Assembly (NCBI GenBank): GCA_020629135.1
Contig: JAHDDX010000002.1
Location: 22,418-86,417 of the forward strand
Reading direction: 5' to 3'
From: Hellea sp.
GTDB taxonomy: Bacteria > Pseudomonadota > Alphaproteobacteria > Caulobacterales > Maricaulaceae
DNA length: 64,000 nucleotides
The translations under genes and the position numbers were made by a program. Positions 43,087 through 52,465 of the stretch are shown here, piece by piece. The stretch's first letter is position 1, and each line of letters starts with the position of its first letter. Under the pieces are notes generated by a model. It had not been told where the DNA came from, did no database searches, and saw nothing but the letters and a program-made list of their open reading frames with translations.

Positions 43087-44223
43087 CTACGCCTCCCCTG
43101 TCAATCTGGGATGCACAACCTGTCCATCCCGTGTGAGGGCGCAGCCCTGAATGATTTCGTCGTCCCAATCCGGCTGATAGCTGCCATCTTCCCCCGTTAC
43201 CAAAGGCAAAAGGTTTTTAAGATTGCGGGCAAACATATTGGACGCATCGCTCGCCATTCGAGACGGCCAATTGAGATAGCCGACAATTTTAACGCCGTTT
43301 TTGGTTGTGACGATCTCCCCGGCTTTCGCCCCTTCACAATTTCCGCCTCTTTCGACGGCCAGGTCGACAATGACAGACCCTGGTCTCATAGACGCCAACA
43401 TCTTTTTATCGATCAGTTTAGGTGCGGGACGCCCCGGAATTAGAGCGGTGGTAACGACAATATCCTGTTTCGAGATATGGCTTGCGGTCAATTCGGCCTG
43501 TAGTTTTTGATATTCCGCCGACATTTGCTTAGCGTACCCGCCCGCTGTCTCCGCTTCTTTAAACTCATCATTTTCAACTGCAATGAACTTGGCACCTAAT
43601 GAGGCCACCTGTTCTTTGGCGGCTGGCCGTACATCAGTCGCAGTCGTCACAGCGCCCAAGCGACGTGCCGTTGCGATTGCCTGTAGCCCGGCAACACCGG
43701 CGCCCATGATAAAAACTTTGGCCGGTGCAACCGTGCCCGCCGCAGTCATCATCATCGGAAAAGCTCGACCATAAATCGACGCCCCTTCAACAACGGAGCG
43801 ATATCCGGAAAGGTTAGACTGCGACGACAAAACGTCCATACTTTGTGCTCGCGATATTCTCGGAATATATTCGAGCGCGTAAGCGGTTACCCCGGCTTTT
43901 GCGCAAGCCTTGGCATAATTTGGATTATCCGTGGGATTAACGAGGCCCGTTATTCCAGCGCCTTTTTTCAGATCTTTAAGAAGTGTTTGCGTCCCGCCGG
44001 TAATCGATAAAACGAGATCAGCACCTTTGACCGCAGTTTTATTGGACGTCGCAATCGAGGCTCCAGCCTCTTTATATTCCGTGTCGGCAAAATCAGCCGC
44101 TGAACCGGCCCCTTTTGTAACCGTTACCGAATGCCCTGAAGAAACATAGCCCTTCACCGTGTCCGGCGTCGCGGCCACGCGGGCTTCATCGCCACCCGCG
44201 TCTTTTAATACAGCAATTTTCAC
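43087..44223 (-). CDS. pntAA: NAD(P) transhydrogenase subunit alpha part 1
   Basis: 378-residue soluble NAD-binding subunit (domain I). Blocks are KDAGGDEARVAATP, RAQSMDVLSSQSNL, IMGAGVAGLQAIATARRLGA (NAD fold) and SVIVDLAVERGGN. Transfers hydride from NADH to NADP bound by PntB. Split alpha genes are the alphaproteobacterial form. First transhydrogenase gene of the operon. Confidence 0.96.
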   Translation of the reverse strand: MKIAVLKDAGGDEARVAATPDTVKGYVSSGHSVTVTKGAGSAADFADTEYKEAGASIATSNKTAVKGADLVLSITGGTQTLLKDLKKGAGITGLVNPTDNPNYAKACAKAGVTAYALEYIPRISRAQSMDVLSSQSNLSGYRSVVEGASIYGRAFPMMMTAAGTVAPAKVFIMGAGVAGLQAIATARRLGAVTTATDVRPAAKEQVASLGAKFIAVENDEFKEAETAGGYAKQMSAEYQKLQAELTASHISKQDIVVTTALIPGRPAPKLIDKKMLASMRPGSVIVDLAVERGGNCEGAKAGEIVTTKNGVKIVGYLNWPSRMASDASNMFARNLKNLLPLVTGEDGSYQPDWDDEIIQGCALTRDGQVVHPRLTGEA

Positions 44224-44293
44224 CCAGATTATCCTATTTTTAGCGGGTTTAAGAAATTGTCATGCGCTGTATTTATGAGAATTTTGACAGAAT

Positions 44294-44593
44294 TTAGAGC
44301 AATGCAGAGAAAATCGCACAAATAATGCCGGTCACCAGGCCAATGCCGATCAATGAGGCATACCAGGCACCCTTAAGTTTCAGACCTATCCCGATCAGAA
44401 CACCGACCACCACACTGGCAATCAATGACGGCAACCAGGATAATCCAGCGCCGAATACGAGAATTGGAAACAATAAACCGACGATGATTGCAGCACCGCC
44501 ATACATTGTTCCCGCCATAAATCCGTCAAAAGTTCCCTCTTGAGCGGTAATTTCCATGTCGCCATGTTTATAATCGGAATGAGATCCAGCCAT
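44294..44593 (-). CDS. aa3-type cytochrome c oxidase subunit IV-like protein
   Basis: 99-residue membrane protein. The N-terminal KHGDMEITAQEGTFDGFM is the COX4_pro_2 motif of small subunit IV of bacterial aa3 oxidases. Here it is followed by extra hydrophobic segments (about 32-52, 56-70, 76-97), so the protein is longer than the canonical 40-50 residues. Located directly upstream of pntAA, a common alphaproteobacterial placement. Possibly a transhydrogenase or oxidase accessory; function not proven. Confidence 0.8.
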   Translation of the reverse strand: MAGSHSDYKHGDMEITAQEGTFDGFMAGTMYGGAAIIVGLLFPILVFGAGLSWLPSLIASVVVGVLIGIGLKLKGAWYASLIGIGLVTGIICAIFSALL

Positions 44594-44697
44594 TATTTTA
44601 TCCGTAGATCTGTTAAATTTGCATTTGGTTTATCATGCTGATTTCTGATGCTCAAGGATAGAAAAAGTCTATTTTGCCACAGATAAATGCTCTGCCG

Positions 44698-44712
44698 TTA
44701 AGTTCATTTTTA
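44698..44712 (+). promoter_or_regulatory. Near-consensus CtrA box upstream of the TacA-like gene
   Basis: TTAA-N7-TTTA, one mismatch from the CtrA consensus TTAA-N7-TTAA, 83 nt before the start codon. tacA is CtrA-controlled in Caulobacter, which makes it worth noting. A single mismatch in an AT-rich region is weak evidence. Confidence 0.3.
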
Positions 44713-44794
44713 CCCATCTGTCCCATATTGCAACGCAATTACGAGCGGGAAATTCCGCCGAAAAGGGCGACTATGCCCAATACAGGTGACTATT

Positions 44795-46246
44795 ATGGGT
44801 AAAACTGTTCTTATCGTTGACGACGATCCGACACAGCGCAGACTGCTTCAGGCTGTTGTTGAAAAAAGCGGCTTTTCTACCTTACAGGCCGATAATGGTG
44901 ACGATGCCCTCTCCATGATTCTTGGCGTCGATGGACAAAATATCGATGTCATGTTGCTGGATCTGGTCATGCCTGGCCGTGATGGTATGGAAATACTAAA
45001 AGACTTGCGGACAAAAAATGTCGCTCTTCCGGTGATTGTATTAACCGGCAAAGGCAGTATCGACACGGTTGTTGAGGCCATGCAGAGTGGCGCACGGGAT
45101 TTTATCGTCAAGCCTGCCAGTCCTGAACGCATCATCGTTTCCATCAGAAACGCCCTTGAAATCAACACCTTAGCTGGTGAAGTCACTCGACTTAAAAAGA
45201 CCAGTGACGGATCTCTGACATTTGAAGATTTGATCGGCAACGCCCCTTCTATGCGGAGTGTCGTTGCTATGGGAGAACGTGGCGCCCGCGCGAATATTCC
45301 AATTCTGATCACGGGCGAATCCGGTGTCGGCAAAGAAGTTATCGCCCGCGCTATTCAGGGCGCGTCTGAGCGCAGTGACGGCCCCTTTGTGACTGTCAAT
45401 TGCGGTGCTATTCCGGAAAACCTGGTTGAAAGTATTTTATTTGGCCACGAGCGCGGCTCTTTTACGGGAGCAAACGCCAAGCATCTGGGTAAATTCCAGG
45501 AAGCCCATGGCGGCACATTATTTCTGGATGAAGTCGGTGAGCTTCCGCTGGATATGCAGGTTAAATTGCTGCGCGTCCTGCAAGAAGGCGAAGTCGATCC
45601 AATTGGTTCCAAGCGTCCAGTCAAAGTAGACGTCAGAATTATTTCTGCAACGAATCGCAACCTGGCCGACGCAGTATCCCAAGGCTCATTTCGGGAAGAT
45701 CTATTTTATCGACTCAATGTCTTTCCAATTCAGGTTCCGTCTCTTCGCGAACGCAGCGAGGATATTCCCGCCCTTCTTAATCACTTTATCAAACGGTTTA
45801 ATGCCCAGGAGCGCCTGAGCGTTACCGGCGCCAGTCAGGCAACACTGGATATGCTTAAGACCTTTGACTGGCCTGGCAATGTTCGTCAGCTTGAAAACGC
45901 GATCTTCCGTGCAATGATCTTGAGTGACGGCAACACATTGCAAGCCCAGGACTTTCCGCAGATTTCGGGACTCCCAATTGGCGTTTCTGTCAATAGTACT
46001 GACCCATTGGCAGCCCTGATTTCAAAGTCTTCGCAGACCGAAGACGATACACAAGTGAAATTCCTTGACCGCGAAGGCCATCTTCGCACGCTTGAAGAAA
46101 TTGAGCGAGATCTGATCGAATTCGCCATCGAAAATTATAGCGGACATATGTCCGAAATTGCTCGCCGTCTCGGCATTGGGCGATCCACACTTTACCGAAA
46201 AGTTCGCGAACACGGAGTCGATGTCGACAACGTTAGAAGCGCCTAA
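44795..46246 (+). CDS. tacA: Sigma-54-dependent response regulator, TacA-like
   Basis: 483-residue NtrC-family activator. The receiver starts KTVLIVDDDPTQRRLLQAV with phospho-Asp in LLDLVMPGRDG. The AAA+ domain has Walker A TGESGVGKE, the sigma-54 contact loop GSFTGA and Walker B GGTLFLDEVGEL. The C-terminal Fis-type HTH reads GHMSEIARRLGIGRSTLYRKV. Its opening closely resembles Caulobacter TacA, which controls stalk and polarity genes. AGGTGA favours the ATG at 44795; a GTG at 44786 is alternative. The assignment rests on similarity. Confidence 0.85.
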   Translation: MGKTVLIVDDDPTQRRLLQAVVEKSGFSTLQADNGDDALSMILGVDGQNIDVMLLDLVMPGRDGMEILKDLRTKNVALPVIVLTGKGSIDTVVEAMQSGARDFIVKPASPERIIVSIRNALEINTLAGEVTRLKKTSDGSLTFEDLIGNAPSMRSVVAMGERGARANIPILITGESGVGKEVIARAIQGASERSDGPFVTVNCGAIPENLVESILFGHERGSFTGANAKHLGKFQEAHGGTLFLDEVGELPLDMQVKLLRVLQEGEVDPIGSKRPVKVDVRIISATNRNLADAVSQGSFREDLFYRLNVFPIQVPSLRERSEDIPALLNHFIKRFNAQERLSVTGASQATLDMLKTFDWPGNVRQLENAIFRAMILSDGNTLQAQDFPQISGLPIGVSVNSTDPLAALISKSSQTEDDTQVKFLDREGHLRTLEEIERDLIEFAIENYSGHMSEIARRLGIGRSTLYRKVREHGVDVDNVRSA

Positions 46247-46270
46247 ATTAACATCCTGAGGGGTTGGGAT

Positions 46271-47908
46271 ATGACAAACCGATTTAAATATACGCTGATC
46301 ATGGGAGCTGGCCTCGCGGCGATAGCATTGCCTGTCGCCGCGGGTCACAGTGCCGCCAATCTGCGCGGGAGTTTCCCCGCGCATATCGCGCAGACCGCTG
46401 GTGCCTATATTTACTCGCAGCAAACCGCACCGACTTGGCAGGAAAAACGCCTAAACCAGCAATATGTGGCCTCTCCGCAATACACCTATGTGGCATCTCA
46501 AACGAACAGCCTGGGATTACGGGGCATGTCGTCCGCGCATGGCGTGACCTATAGCCCCGATGCCGCCAATGCGTTTCACCGTGATCTGTCTCGTCATTTT
46601 GACCTGGGCGGCGTTTCCGTTCGGACCAATCCGTATCACACACGCGATATGCTCGACTGGCAAGAAAACACCACGGGCAAAACATTGACGCTGTTGGCTA
46701 ATCGCGCCCGCGGCACATTAAAGCCAAACTCGCTTTACATTGGTGCGGGCATCAAAGGCGGATTTATGTGGCAAAAAACGGATACAGCCGGTCAATTCCC
46801 GCTCCTGTCACGTTTCCCGGATTTCTCGCCGTCAACAGACACCGAAGCCGGCGTGTTCGCTATCAATAATGCTGCCCTGTCGTTTACATCAACCTTTGGC
46901 GACTGGACGACTGTCTATATGCAGCCCGAATATTCAGAAACAGAGTTTAGAGGCGACCAGGATGAGCTACAGCTTCGCAAAGCCTTTGTCGTTTTTGGTA
47001 ATCTTGAAAAGACGCCATTTTACGCCGCTTTTGGTCGCAAAACCATCGATTTCGGAAATTTCGATGGCTATAATCCATTTACACATACCGAAGCCCAACA
47101 CTATTTCTGGGCTGTTTCTGACCAACCGGTCCTGGAAGTTGGCTTTTATAAGAACGGCTTCAAGCTGACCGCTTCTGCTTTTTCTGGTGGACGTCAGCTC
47201 CGCACAGCCTATGCCAGTGAAGAGAACAATATCGCAAACTACGCCTTCAGCGCGGAGAAGGAATTCCTGCTCGGTGGCGACAAAGCCTTTACGGTCGGTG
47301 GTGGTTATTTGCACGATACGATCTATCGAAATAACTGGACGGCCCATACCTTCCAAGGCATTGCAACCGGTACTCCGCCTGCTAACTTTATTCAGTACCG
47401 CAACAGTGCCGTAAATGCTTATGCGGAATATACCTCTGATTTCTTTGACGCCATGGTTGAATATACAACGACTCTGGAACCTTGGGGCGCGGCCATCCCG
47501 CAGGCGCCGGACGGGACACCTTTCCCGCAATATCTAGTTGATCCCACGGGATCGACGACGGATCGGAACAATATCAATTTCGATCAAAATCTTGAAGTCT
47601 TGGTCGCCCAGGCGCGGATCAAACCGATGCTCCCCAATGGAAAACGCATGGCGATCTCTGCCGTAGGTTCCTGGGGCAATATCGGAGACGACTTCCAAGG
47701 CATCAGCACGCTGACCTTCCAGCCAACCAGTTGGAAGAAAAACCAGCAACATGCATTGGGCGTTGAATATCCGGTTACGCCTTATCTCGATGTCGGCGCC
47801 GAATATGTTTACAACAAAGGCTTCATTCCTTTCGTGAACCCGCAAAACGTATCAAATGACCAGACCCAGGCCCACGCCATTAATATAGGTTTCAAAGCCC
47901 GGTTCTAA
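46271..47908 (+). CDS. LbtU-like outer-membrane porin
   Basis: 545 residues with a signal peptide (LIMGAGLAAIALPVAAG) and a long beta-barrel ending in Phe (GFKARF). Blocks such as FGNLEKTPFYAAFGRKTIDFGNFDGYNPF are characteristic of the LbtU-type porin family, first known as a legiobactin receptor in Legionella. A putative small-molecule or metal-chelate porin. Begins 24 nt after the TacA-like gene, so probably co-transcribed. Followed by a strong terminator. Confidence 0.85.
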   Translation: MTNRFKYTLIMGAGLAAIALPVAAGHSAANLRGSFPAHIAQTAGAYIYSQQTAPTWQEKRLNQQYVASPQYTYVASQTNSLGLRGMSSAHGVTYSPDAANAFHRDLSRHFDLGGVSVRTNPYHTRDMLDWQENTTGKTLTLLANRARGTLKPNSLYIGAGIKGGFMWQKTDTAGQFPLLSRFPDFSPSTDTEAGVFAINNAALSFTSTFGDWTTVYMQPEYSETEFRGDQDELQLRKAFVVFGNLEKTPFYAAFGRKTIDFGNFDGYNPFTHTEAQHYFWAVSDQPVLEVGFYKNGFKLTASAFSGGRQLRTAYASEENNIANYAFSAEKEFLLGGDKAFTVGGGYLHDTIYRNNWTAHTFQGIATGTPPANFIQYRNSAVNAYAEYTSDFFDAMVEYTTTLEPWGAAIPQAPDGTPFPQYLVDPTGSTTDRNNINFDQNLEVLVAQARIKPMLPNGKRMAISAVGSWGNIGDDFQGISTLTFQPTSWKKNQQHALGVEYPVTPYLDVGAEYVYNKGFIPFVNPQNVSNDQTQAHAINIGFKARF

Positions 47909-47930
47909 ACACAGGAAATGTCATAAAATT

Positions 47931-47954
47931 AAGGGCCCAATCGGGCCCTTTTTT
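47931..47954 (+). terminator. Intrinsic terminator after the porin gene
   Basis: Perfect 8-bp stem AAGGGCCC / GGGCCCTT with AATC loop and T-run. It also lies downstream of the convergent mdh gene. Confidence 0.88.
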
Positions 47955-47975
47955 ATTGAGTTTGTACAATCCGTT

Positions 47976-48953
<978 letters not shown>

Positions 48954-49116
48954 CTAAATACGAATTTGCGCGCTCTTTACGCCTTTAATCGGCGAGTCGC
49001 AATTGGATTTCTGACAAATATATCGGCCATTATCGACTTGTTTACCACAACCCCAAACCGAGGTTTAACCCCTTTCGTTTAGACATTGTCCTCATAACAA
49101 AAAAGGTTTGGGTGAA

Positions 49117-49389
49117 ATGTCTCAATTGATCGCGATTCAACGCCGGTTCGGCGGGCCAGTATGGACATATTTGATGTTTGTATTCGCATTGGGTTGGAAA
49201 ACATTTGCCGTGGCCATGCTATCCGCCGTTGTCGTCGGCACCGGACTTGGCATCGTTTCCAGTTTAAATGATTGGCCACCTGAAGGCATCCAAATTGTAG
49301 CCACTTTAGTCGGCCTTCCTATTACCCTGGCAGTAATGGCCTGGGTCGCGTTTTTGCAAATAAGAGATTTTACCCGACAGCATTCCTAA
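49117..49389 (+). CDS. Small membrane protein, unknown
   Basis: 90 residues with two hydrophobic segments (about 20-43 and 54-78) and short charged ends; the N-terminus is SQLIAIQRRFGGPVW and the C-terminus RDFTRQHS. GGTGA precedes the ATG at 49117. No family recognised. Stands alone between mdh and a gene-poor stretch. Confidence 0.6.
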   Translation: MSQLIAIQRRFGGPVWTYLMFVFALGWKTFAVAMLSAVVVGTGLGIVSSLNDWPPEGIQIVATLVGLPITLAVMAWVAFLQIRDFTRQHS

Positions 49390-49701
49390 AACTTTCAGGG
49401 CGCACTAATAAATTTTCAAACTGCTTTGTCATTGAAACCAAAGCTTGTATTCGCATTTTATCGATTAATAGTGGCTAAGCTAAAAGCCCCTTCTCTAATG
49501 ATAATTGCGAGCAATAACTTCTAACTCAGATTTGAGTTCAATCAAACAGAAGACAAAATACCTGGTCGCACTAAGGTAAAGCACGACCACAAAGTGATCA
49601 TACTTAACACTTATCGCGAGCTTTCGACTCGCCATAGGGTGTTGTTTCTTGATTATTGGTTAACCTATTTAATCCATCTGTGACACCACGGAGAAAAATG
49701 A
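49390..49701. other. 312-nt stretch without a gene
   Basis: AT-rich leader of the PAP2 gene. It holds TTAACCTATTTAA near 49660, with a spacing of 5 instead of the 7 of a CtrA box. I see no hairpin, RNA gene or ORF with a ribosome site. Confidence 0.4.
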
Positions 49702-50796
49702 TTGAAAATGACATCCGGTAGCTCCTTCACCCATATTCTTGGTAATCTTTTTAGTGCCATGCGTATTCAGGCTTGGCGTCATTTCGCGATCATTTTTACC
49801 AGCCTCTTATTTTTGCTTACCGGCATAATCGTTAAATTAAAATTGGGTCAACCGCTCGACTTCTCAGTCTGGCCGTATATCGAAGTCGCCCTGATAATGG
49901 TTCTTCCAATATTGGTCATAGGATCCCAACTGGCGTTACTGTTTTATTTCATTTTCATTTTGCGACCCAAAAACCCGCTGAAAGCTGCCAAGCAGTTTTA
50001 TTCGGAAATCCTATTCGACAGCCGGCGATATGCGAAATTCATTCCGGTTTTTTTTATTATGAGCCTTGCCTTTTCAGCTTATACGAAATGCAAAGAACTC
50101 ATCGGCTCACTGAATCCTTACAAATGGGATCAAACGTTTATGGCATGGGACCGGGCCATCCATTTTGGACGGGACCCGTGGACCATTCTTCACCCTATTT
50201 TTGGACACCCCGTCACCACATTAATAATCAATTTTGCCTATAATTTATGGTTTGTGGTTACATTTACATTTTGGCTGGGCGCTTCCTGGACCAAGAAAGA
50301 TAATGGATGGGAACGACAATTCTTATTAAGCTTTATTTTATGCTGGTTTATTGGCGGCTTTCTAATGGCAACTTATTTTTCGTCTATGGGGCCCGCTTTT
50401 TACGATTTAATCGACTCAAACAATAATCCATTTGAACCACAGATGGATCATCTTCAATCTTATCGCGAGATTTTCCATATTTGGGCGCTCACAGCTCAAG
50501 ACCAGTTGAGAGAAGCCTACCTAAATCCAAGTGCCACGGGAATAGCCGGAATTTCCGCCATGCCAAGTCTTCATAATGCAACAACAACCCTATTTGTTTT
50601 CGCGGGTTTTCGAATTCACAAATATTTAGGAATAATTATGAGCTTTTTTCTGGCATTTATTTTGATTGGGTCGGTCCACCTCGCCTGGCACTATGCAATC
50701 GATTCTTATGTTGGAATATTGATTGCTATATTGATGTGGAAGATTTCGGGCATCATTATTAATTGGCAAGACAAATCCGTCGGCCATAAATATTGA
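49702..50796 (+). CDS. PAP2-family membrane enzyme, inositolphosphotransferase-like
   Basis: 364-residue integral membrane protein with about eight helices. The catalytic phosphatase motifs are AMPSLHNA and HLAWHYAIDSYVG, characteristic of the PAP2_3 group that includes Aur1/Ipt-type inositol phosphoceramide synthases and lipid phosphotransferases. I use the TTG at 49702, 8 nt after GGAG; ATG at 49708 would be 14 nt away. Probably transfers or removes a phospho-head group from a lipid; substrate unknown. Confidence 0.8.
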   Translation: MKMTSGSSFTHILGNLFSAMRIQAWRHFAIIFTSLLFLLTGIIVKLKLGQPLDFSVWPYIEVALIMVLPILVIGSQLALLFYFIFILRPKNPLKAAKQFYSEILFDSRRYAKFIPVFFIMSLAFSAYTKCKELIGSLNPYKWDQTFMAWDRAIHFGRDPWTILHPIFGHPVTTLIINFAYNLWFVVTFTFWLGASWTKKDNGWERQFLLSFILCWFIGGFLMATYFSSMGPAFYDLIDSNNNPFEPQMDHLQSYREIFHIWALTAQDQLREAYLNPSATGIAGISAMPSLHNATTTLFVFAGFRIHKYLGIIMSFFLAFILIGSVHLAWHYAIDSYVGILIAILMWKISGIIINWQDKSVGHKY

Positions 50797-51153
50797 ACCT
50801 CTGATCAGAGCATTATTTTTTATTTATTCAGAGACTCACGCTTCGGTCTTTCTTTGCGGTTTTCACTCACCATCCGAACTCTGTTCTCCGAGAACTGCGA
50901 GATTTAATGACCGCTCGCCCCCCAATTTATGGGAGCCCATAGTTAACAAACCCCTTCACTCACCCATTTTGCACAATATGTTGTGTAGATACTGCATTAA
51001 CCTAAAGTTTTCGCTTGCTTTTTCTCAGGGATTAACCGATTGTTAACTCAGGCAAGACGCCTGGTGTAAGCGAATGGGGCACGCTTCAAAATTTTATTTT
51101 GATAAGCCTTCTACTGCAAACATCTTCATTGACGATGCAAGAGGAGAAGCAAA
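50797..51153. other. 357-nt regulatory region of the pilin gene
   Basis: Contains the CtrA box (separate entry), an inverted repeat GTTCTC-c-GAGAAC at 50883-50895, CACAA-tatg-TTGTG at 50972-50985, and TTAA-N7-TTTT at 50997-51011, a possible CtrA half-site. No gene is evident. AGAGGAGAA before the pilin ATG is the ribosome site. Confidence 0.5.
51032..51047 (+). promoter_or_regulatory. CtrA box upstream of the Flp pilin gene
   Basis: TTAACCGATTGTTAAC matches TTAA-N7-TTAAC exactly. Some 18 nt downstream TGTAAG may be the -10 element, so the box would occupy the -35 position, the activating arrangement for CtrA. In Caulobacter pilA is CtrA-dependent. Confidence 0.75.
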
Positions 51154-51354
51154 ATGCTTAAATATTACGTCAAGTCAAAACTCGCGATTGAAGACATCAA
51201 GAAGAACATCGAAGGTGCTTCGTTGATCGAGTATTCAATCCTGATTGGTCTGATTTCTGCTGCTGTTATTTTGACAGTTGTATTCATCGGCGGACGGATC
51301 ACAAACACATGGAATTCACTGAACACTGCCATGGCAAAAGGCAAGTTGACTTAA
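51154..51354 (+). CDS. pilA: Flp-type type IVb pilin
   Basis: 66-residue prepilin. The processing site G21/A22 is followed by ASLIEYSILIGL, with Glu and Tyr at mature positions 5 and 6, as in Flp pilins. A hydrophobic helix (about 29-48) and a short tail (NTWNSLNTAMAKGKLT) complete it. The first gene of the tad locus, with CtrA box upstream and a strong ribosome site. Exported and assembled by the Tad machinery downstream. Confidence 0.95.
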   Translation: MLKYYVKSKLAIEDIKKNIEGASLIEYSILIGLISAAVILTVVFIGGRITNTWNSLNTAMAKGKLT

Positions 51355-51367
51355 TAATTCCAAATCT

Positions 51368-51389
51368 GGTTGGGCCTGCGGGCCCAACC
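51368..51389 (+). promoter_or_regulatory. Hairpin between pilin and cpaB
   Basis: Nine-bp perfect stem GGTTGGGCC / GGCCCAACC with TGCG loop, without a T-run. It may protect the abundant pilin mRNA or partly terminate it, explaining higher pilin than cpa expression. Function inferred. Confidence 0.55.
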
Positions 51390-51429
51390 CACTAACAATT
51401 TATACGGGGGCGGTATTAACCGATAATCT

Positions 51430-52428
51430 ATGCGTAATCTTGCGGTTATCATGTTCGCACTTGCGATCATTCTGGGCACGTTAACAGTATTAGTAGCTAG
51501 AAACGTAGTAAACAATCAACGAACAGCGCCGGTTGCCGTCGCAACCGAAAACGAACAGGAAATGACAACACTCGTCGTTGCCGCTGTAAAACTCCAATTT
51601 GGCGATGAAATCACCGCTGAAAAACTTAAGGTCGTTCCCTGGCCAAGTGACGAATCAGTCAGACCACCCGGTTCATTTGAATCCATAGCCGAAGTTATCG
51701 GGGATCAACGTCGGGTCGCCATTCGTTCAATGAATATAAACGATCCCGTATCTCAGGAAAAGCTTTCAGGCTTTGGATATAGAGCAACACTTTCTCAAAT
51801 CGTGCCGCCAGACATGCGCGCAGTCGCCATTCGGATTAATGAAATTACGGGCGTTGGCGGATTTGTTTTACCGGGAGACCGCGTAGACGTTGTTCACACC
51901 CATCAGCGCGAAAATGAAACTGAATTAAAATCGACTCTGATTTTAAGAGATATTCGCGTTTTGGCTATTGATCAAATAGCTGATGAAACCACGCAAGGCG
52001 CAATGGTTGCTAACGGTGCGACCCTCGAAGTCACGCAAGAACAGGCGCAAAAGCTGACTTTAGCCTCCAAACTCGGAAGTCTTGATCTGGTCCTTCGCCC
52101 AATGCGTCTCGAAGAACCTGTTATAGATGAAAGATCCTCGCCGATTAAAGTCGTAGACTTAATTTCCGACAATTCAAAAAGTGCGAAACCCGAAGAAAAA
52201 GAAAAGCCAAAGCGCGTCTATCGCCCGATCAAACGTTCAGTCAGCGCGCCAAAACCAGACCCGACAGCGAAAATGAAAATAACGCGCGGCACGCAAACGA
52301 CCACCACGACCGTGACGAAGGACACGGTACTAGCCGGAGGAAATCTGGGAGACTTGTCTTCACAAATGGGATCACAAGTTGGTCAAGTCGGGCAAGTTAC
52401 CGGATCATTGATTGGTAACCCACAATAA
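51430..52428 (+). CDS. cpaB: Flp pilus assembly protein CpaB
   Basis: 332 residues with an N-terminal membrane helix (AVIMFALAIILGTLTVLVA). The SAF/AFP-like domain (VVAAVKLQFGDEITAEKL, VPPDMRAVAIR) is followed by RCPB-like sequences (GFVLPGDRVDVVHTH). The C-terminal 80 residues are basic and disordered. It stabilises the CpaC secretin in the periplasm. Weak ribosome site. Confidence 0.92.
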   Translation: MRNLAVIMFALAIILGTLTVLVARNVVNNQRTAPVAVATENEQEMTTLVVAAVKLQFGDEITAEKLKVVPWPSDESVRPPGSFESIAEVIGDQRRVAIRSMNINDPVSQEKLSGFGYRATLSQIVPPDMRAVAIRINEITGVGGFVLPGDRVDVVHTHQRENETELKSTLILRDIRVLAIDQIADETTQGAMVANGATLEVTQEQAQKLTLASKLGSLDLVLRPMRLEEPVIDERSSPIKVVDLISDNSKSAKPEEKEKPKRVYRPIKRSVSAPKPDPTAKMKITRGTQTTTTTVTKDTVLAGGNLGDLSSQMGSQVGQVGQVTGSLIGNPQ

Positions 52429-52465
52429 TAAAACGTCCAACGGGGGCACTAGAGAGGGACTAAAA

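Noticed and set aside
46967..47530. 187-residue minus-strand open frame inside the porin gene
   Set aside because: Shadow of the barrel-coding sequence with no family features.
49655..49675. TTAACCTATTTAA as a CtrA box
   Set aside because: The half-sites are 5 nt apart instead of 7.
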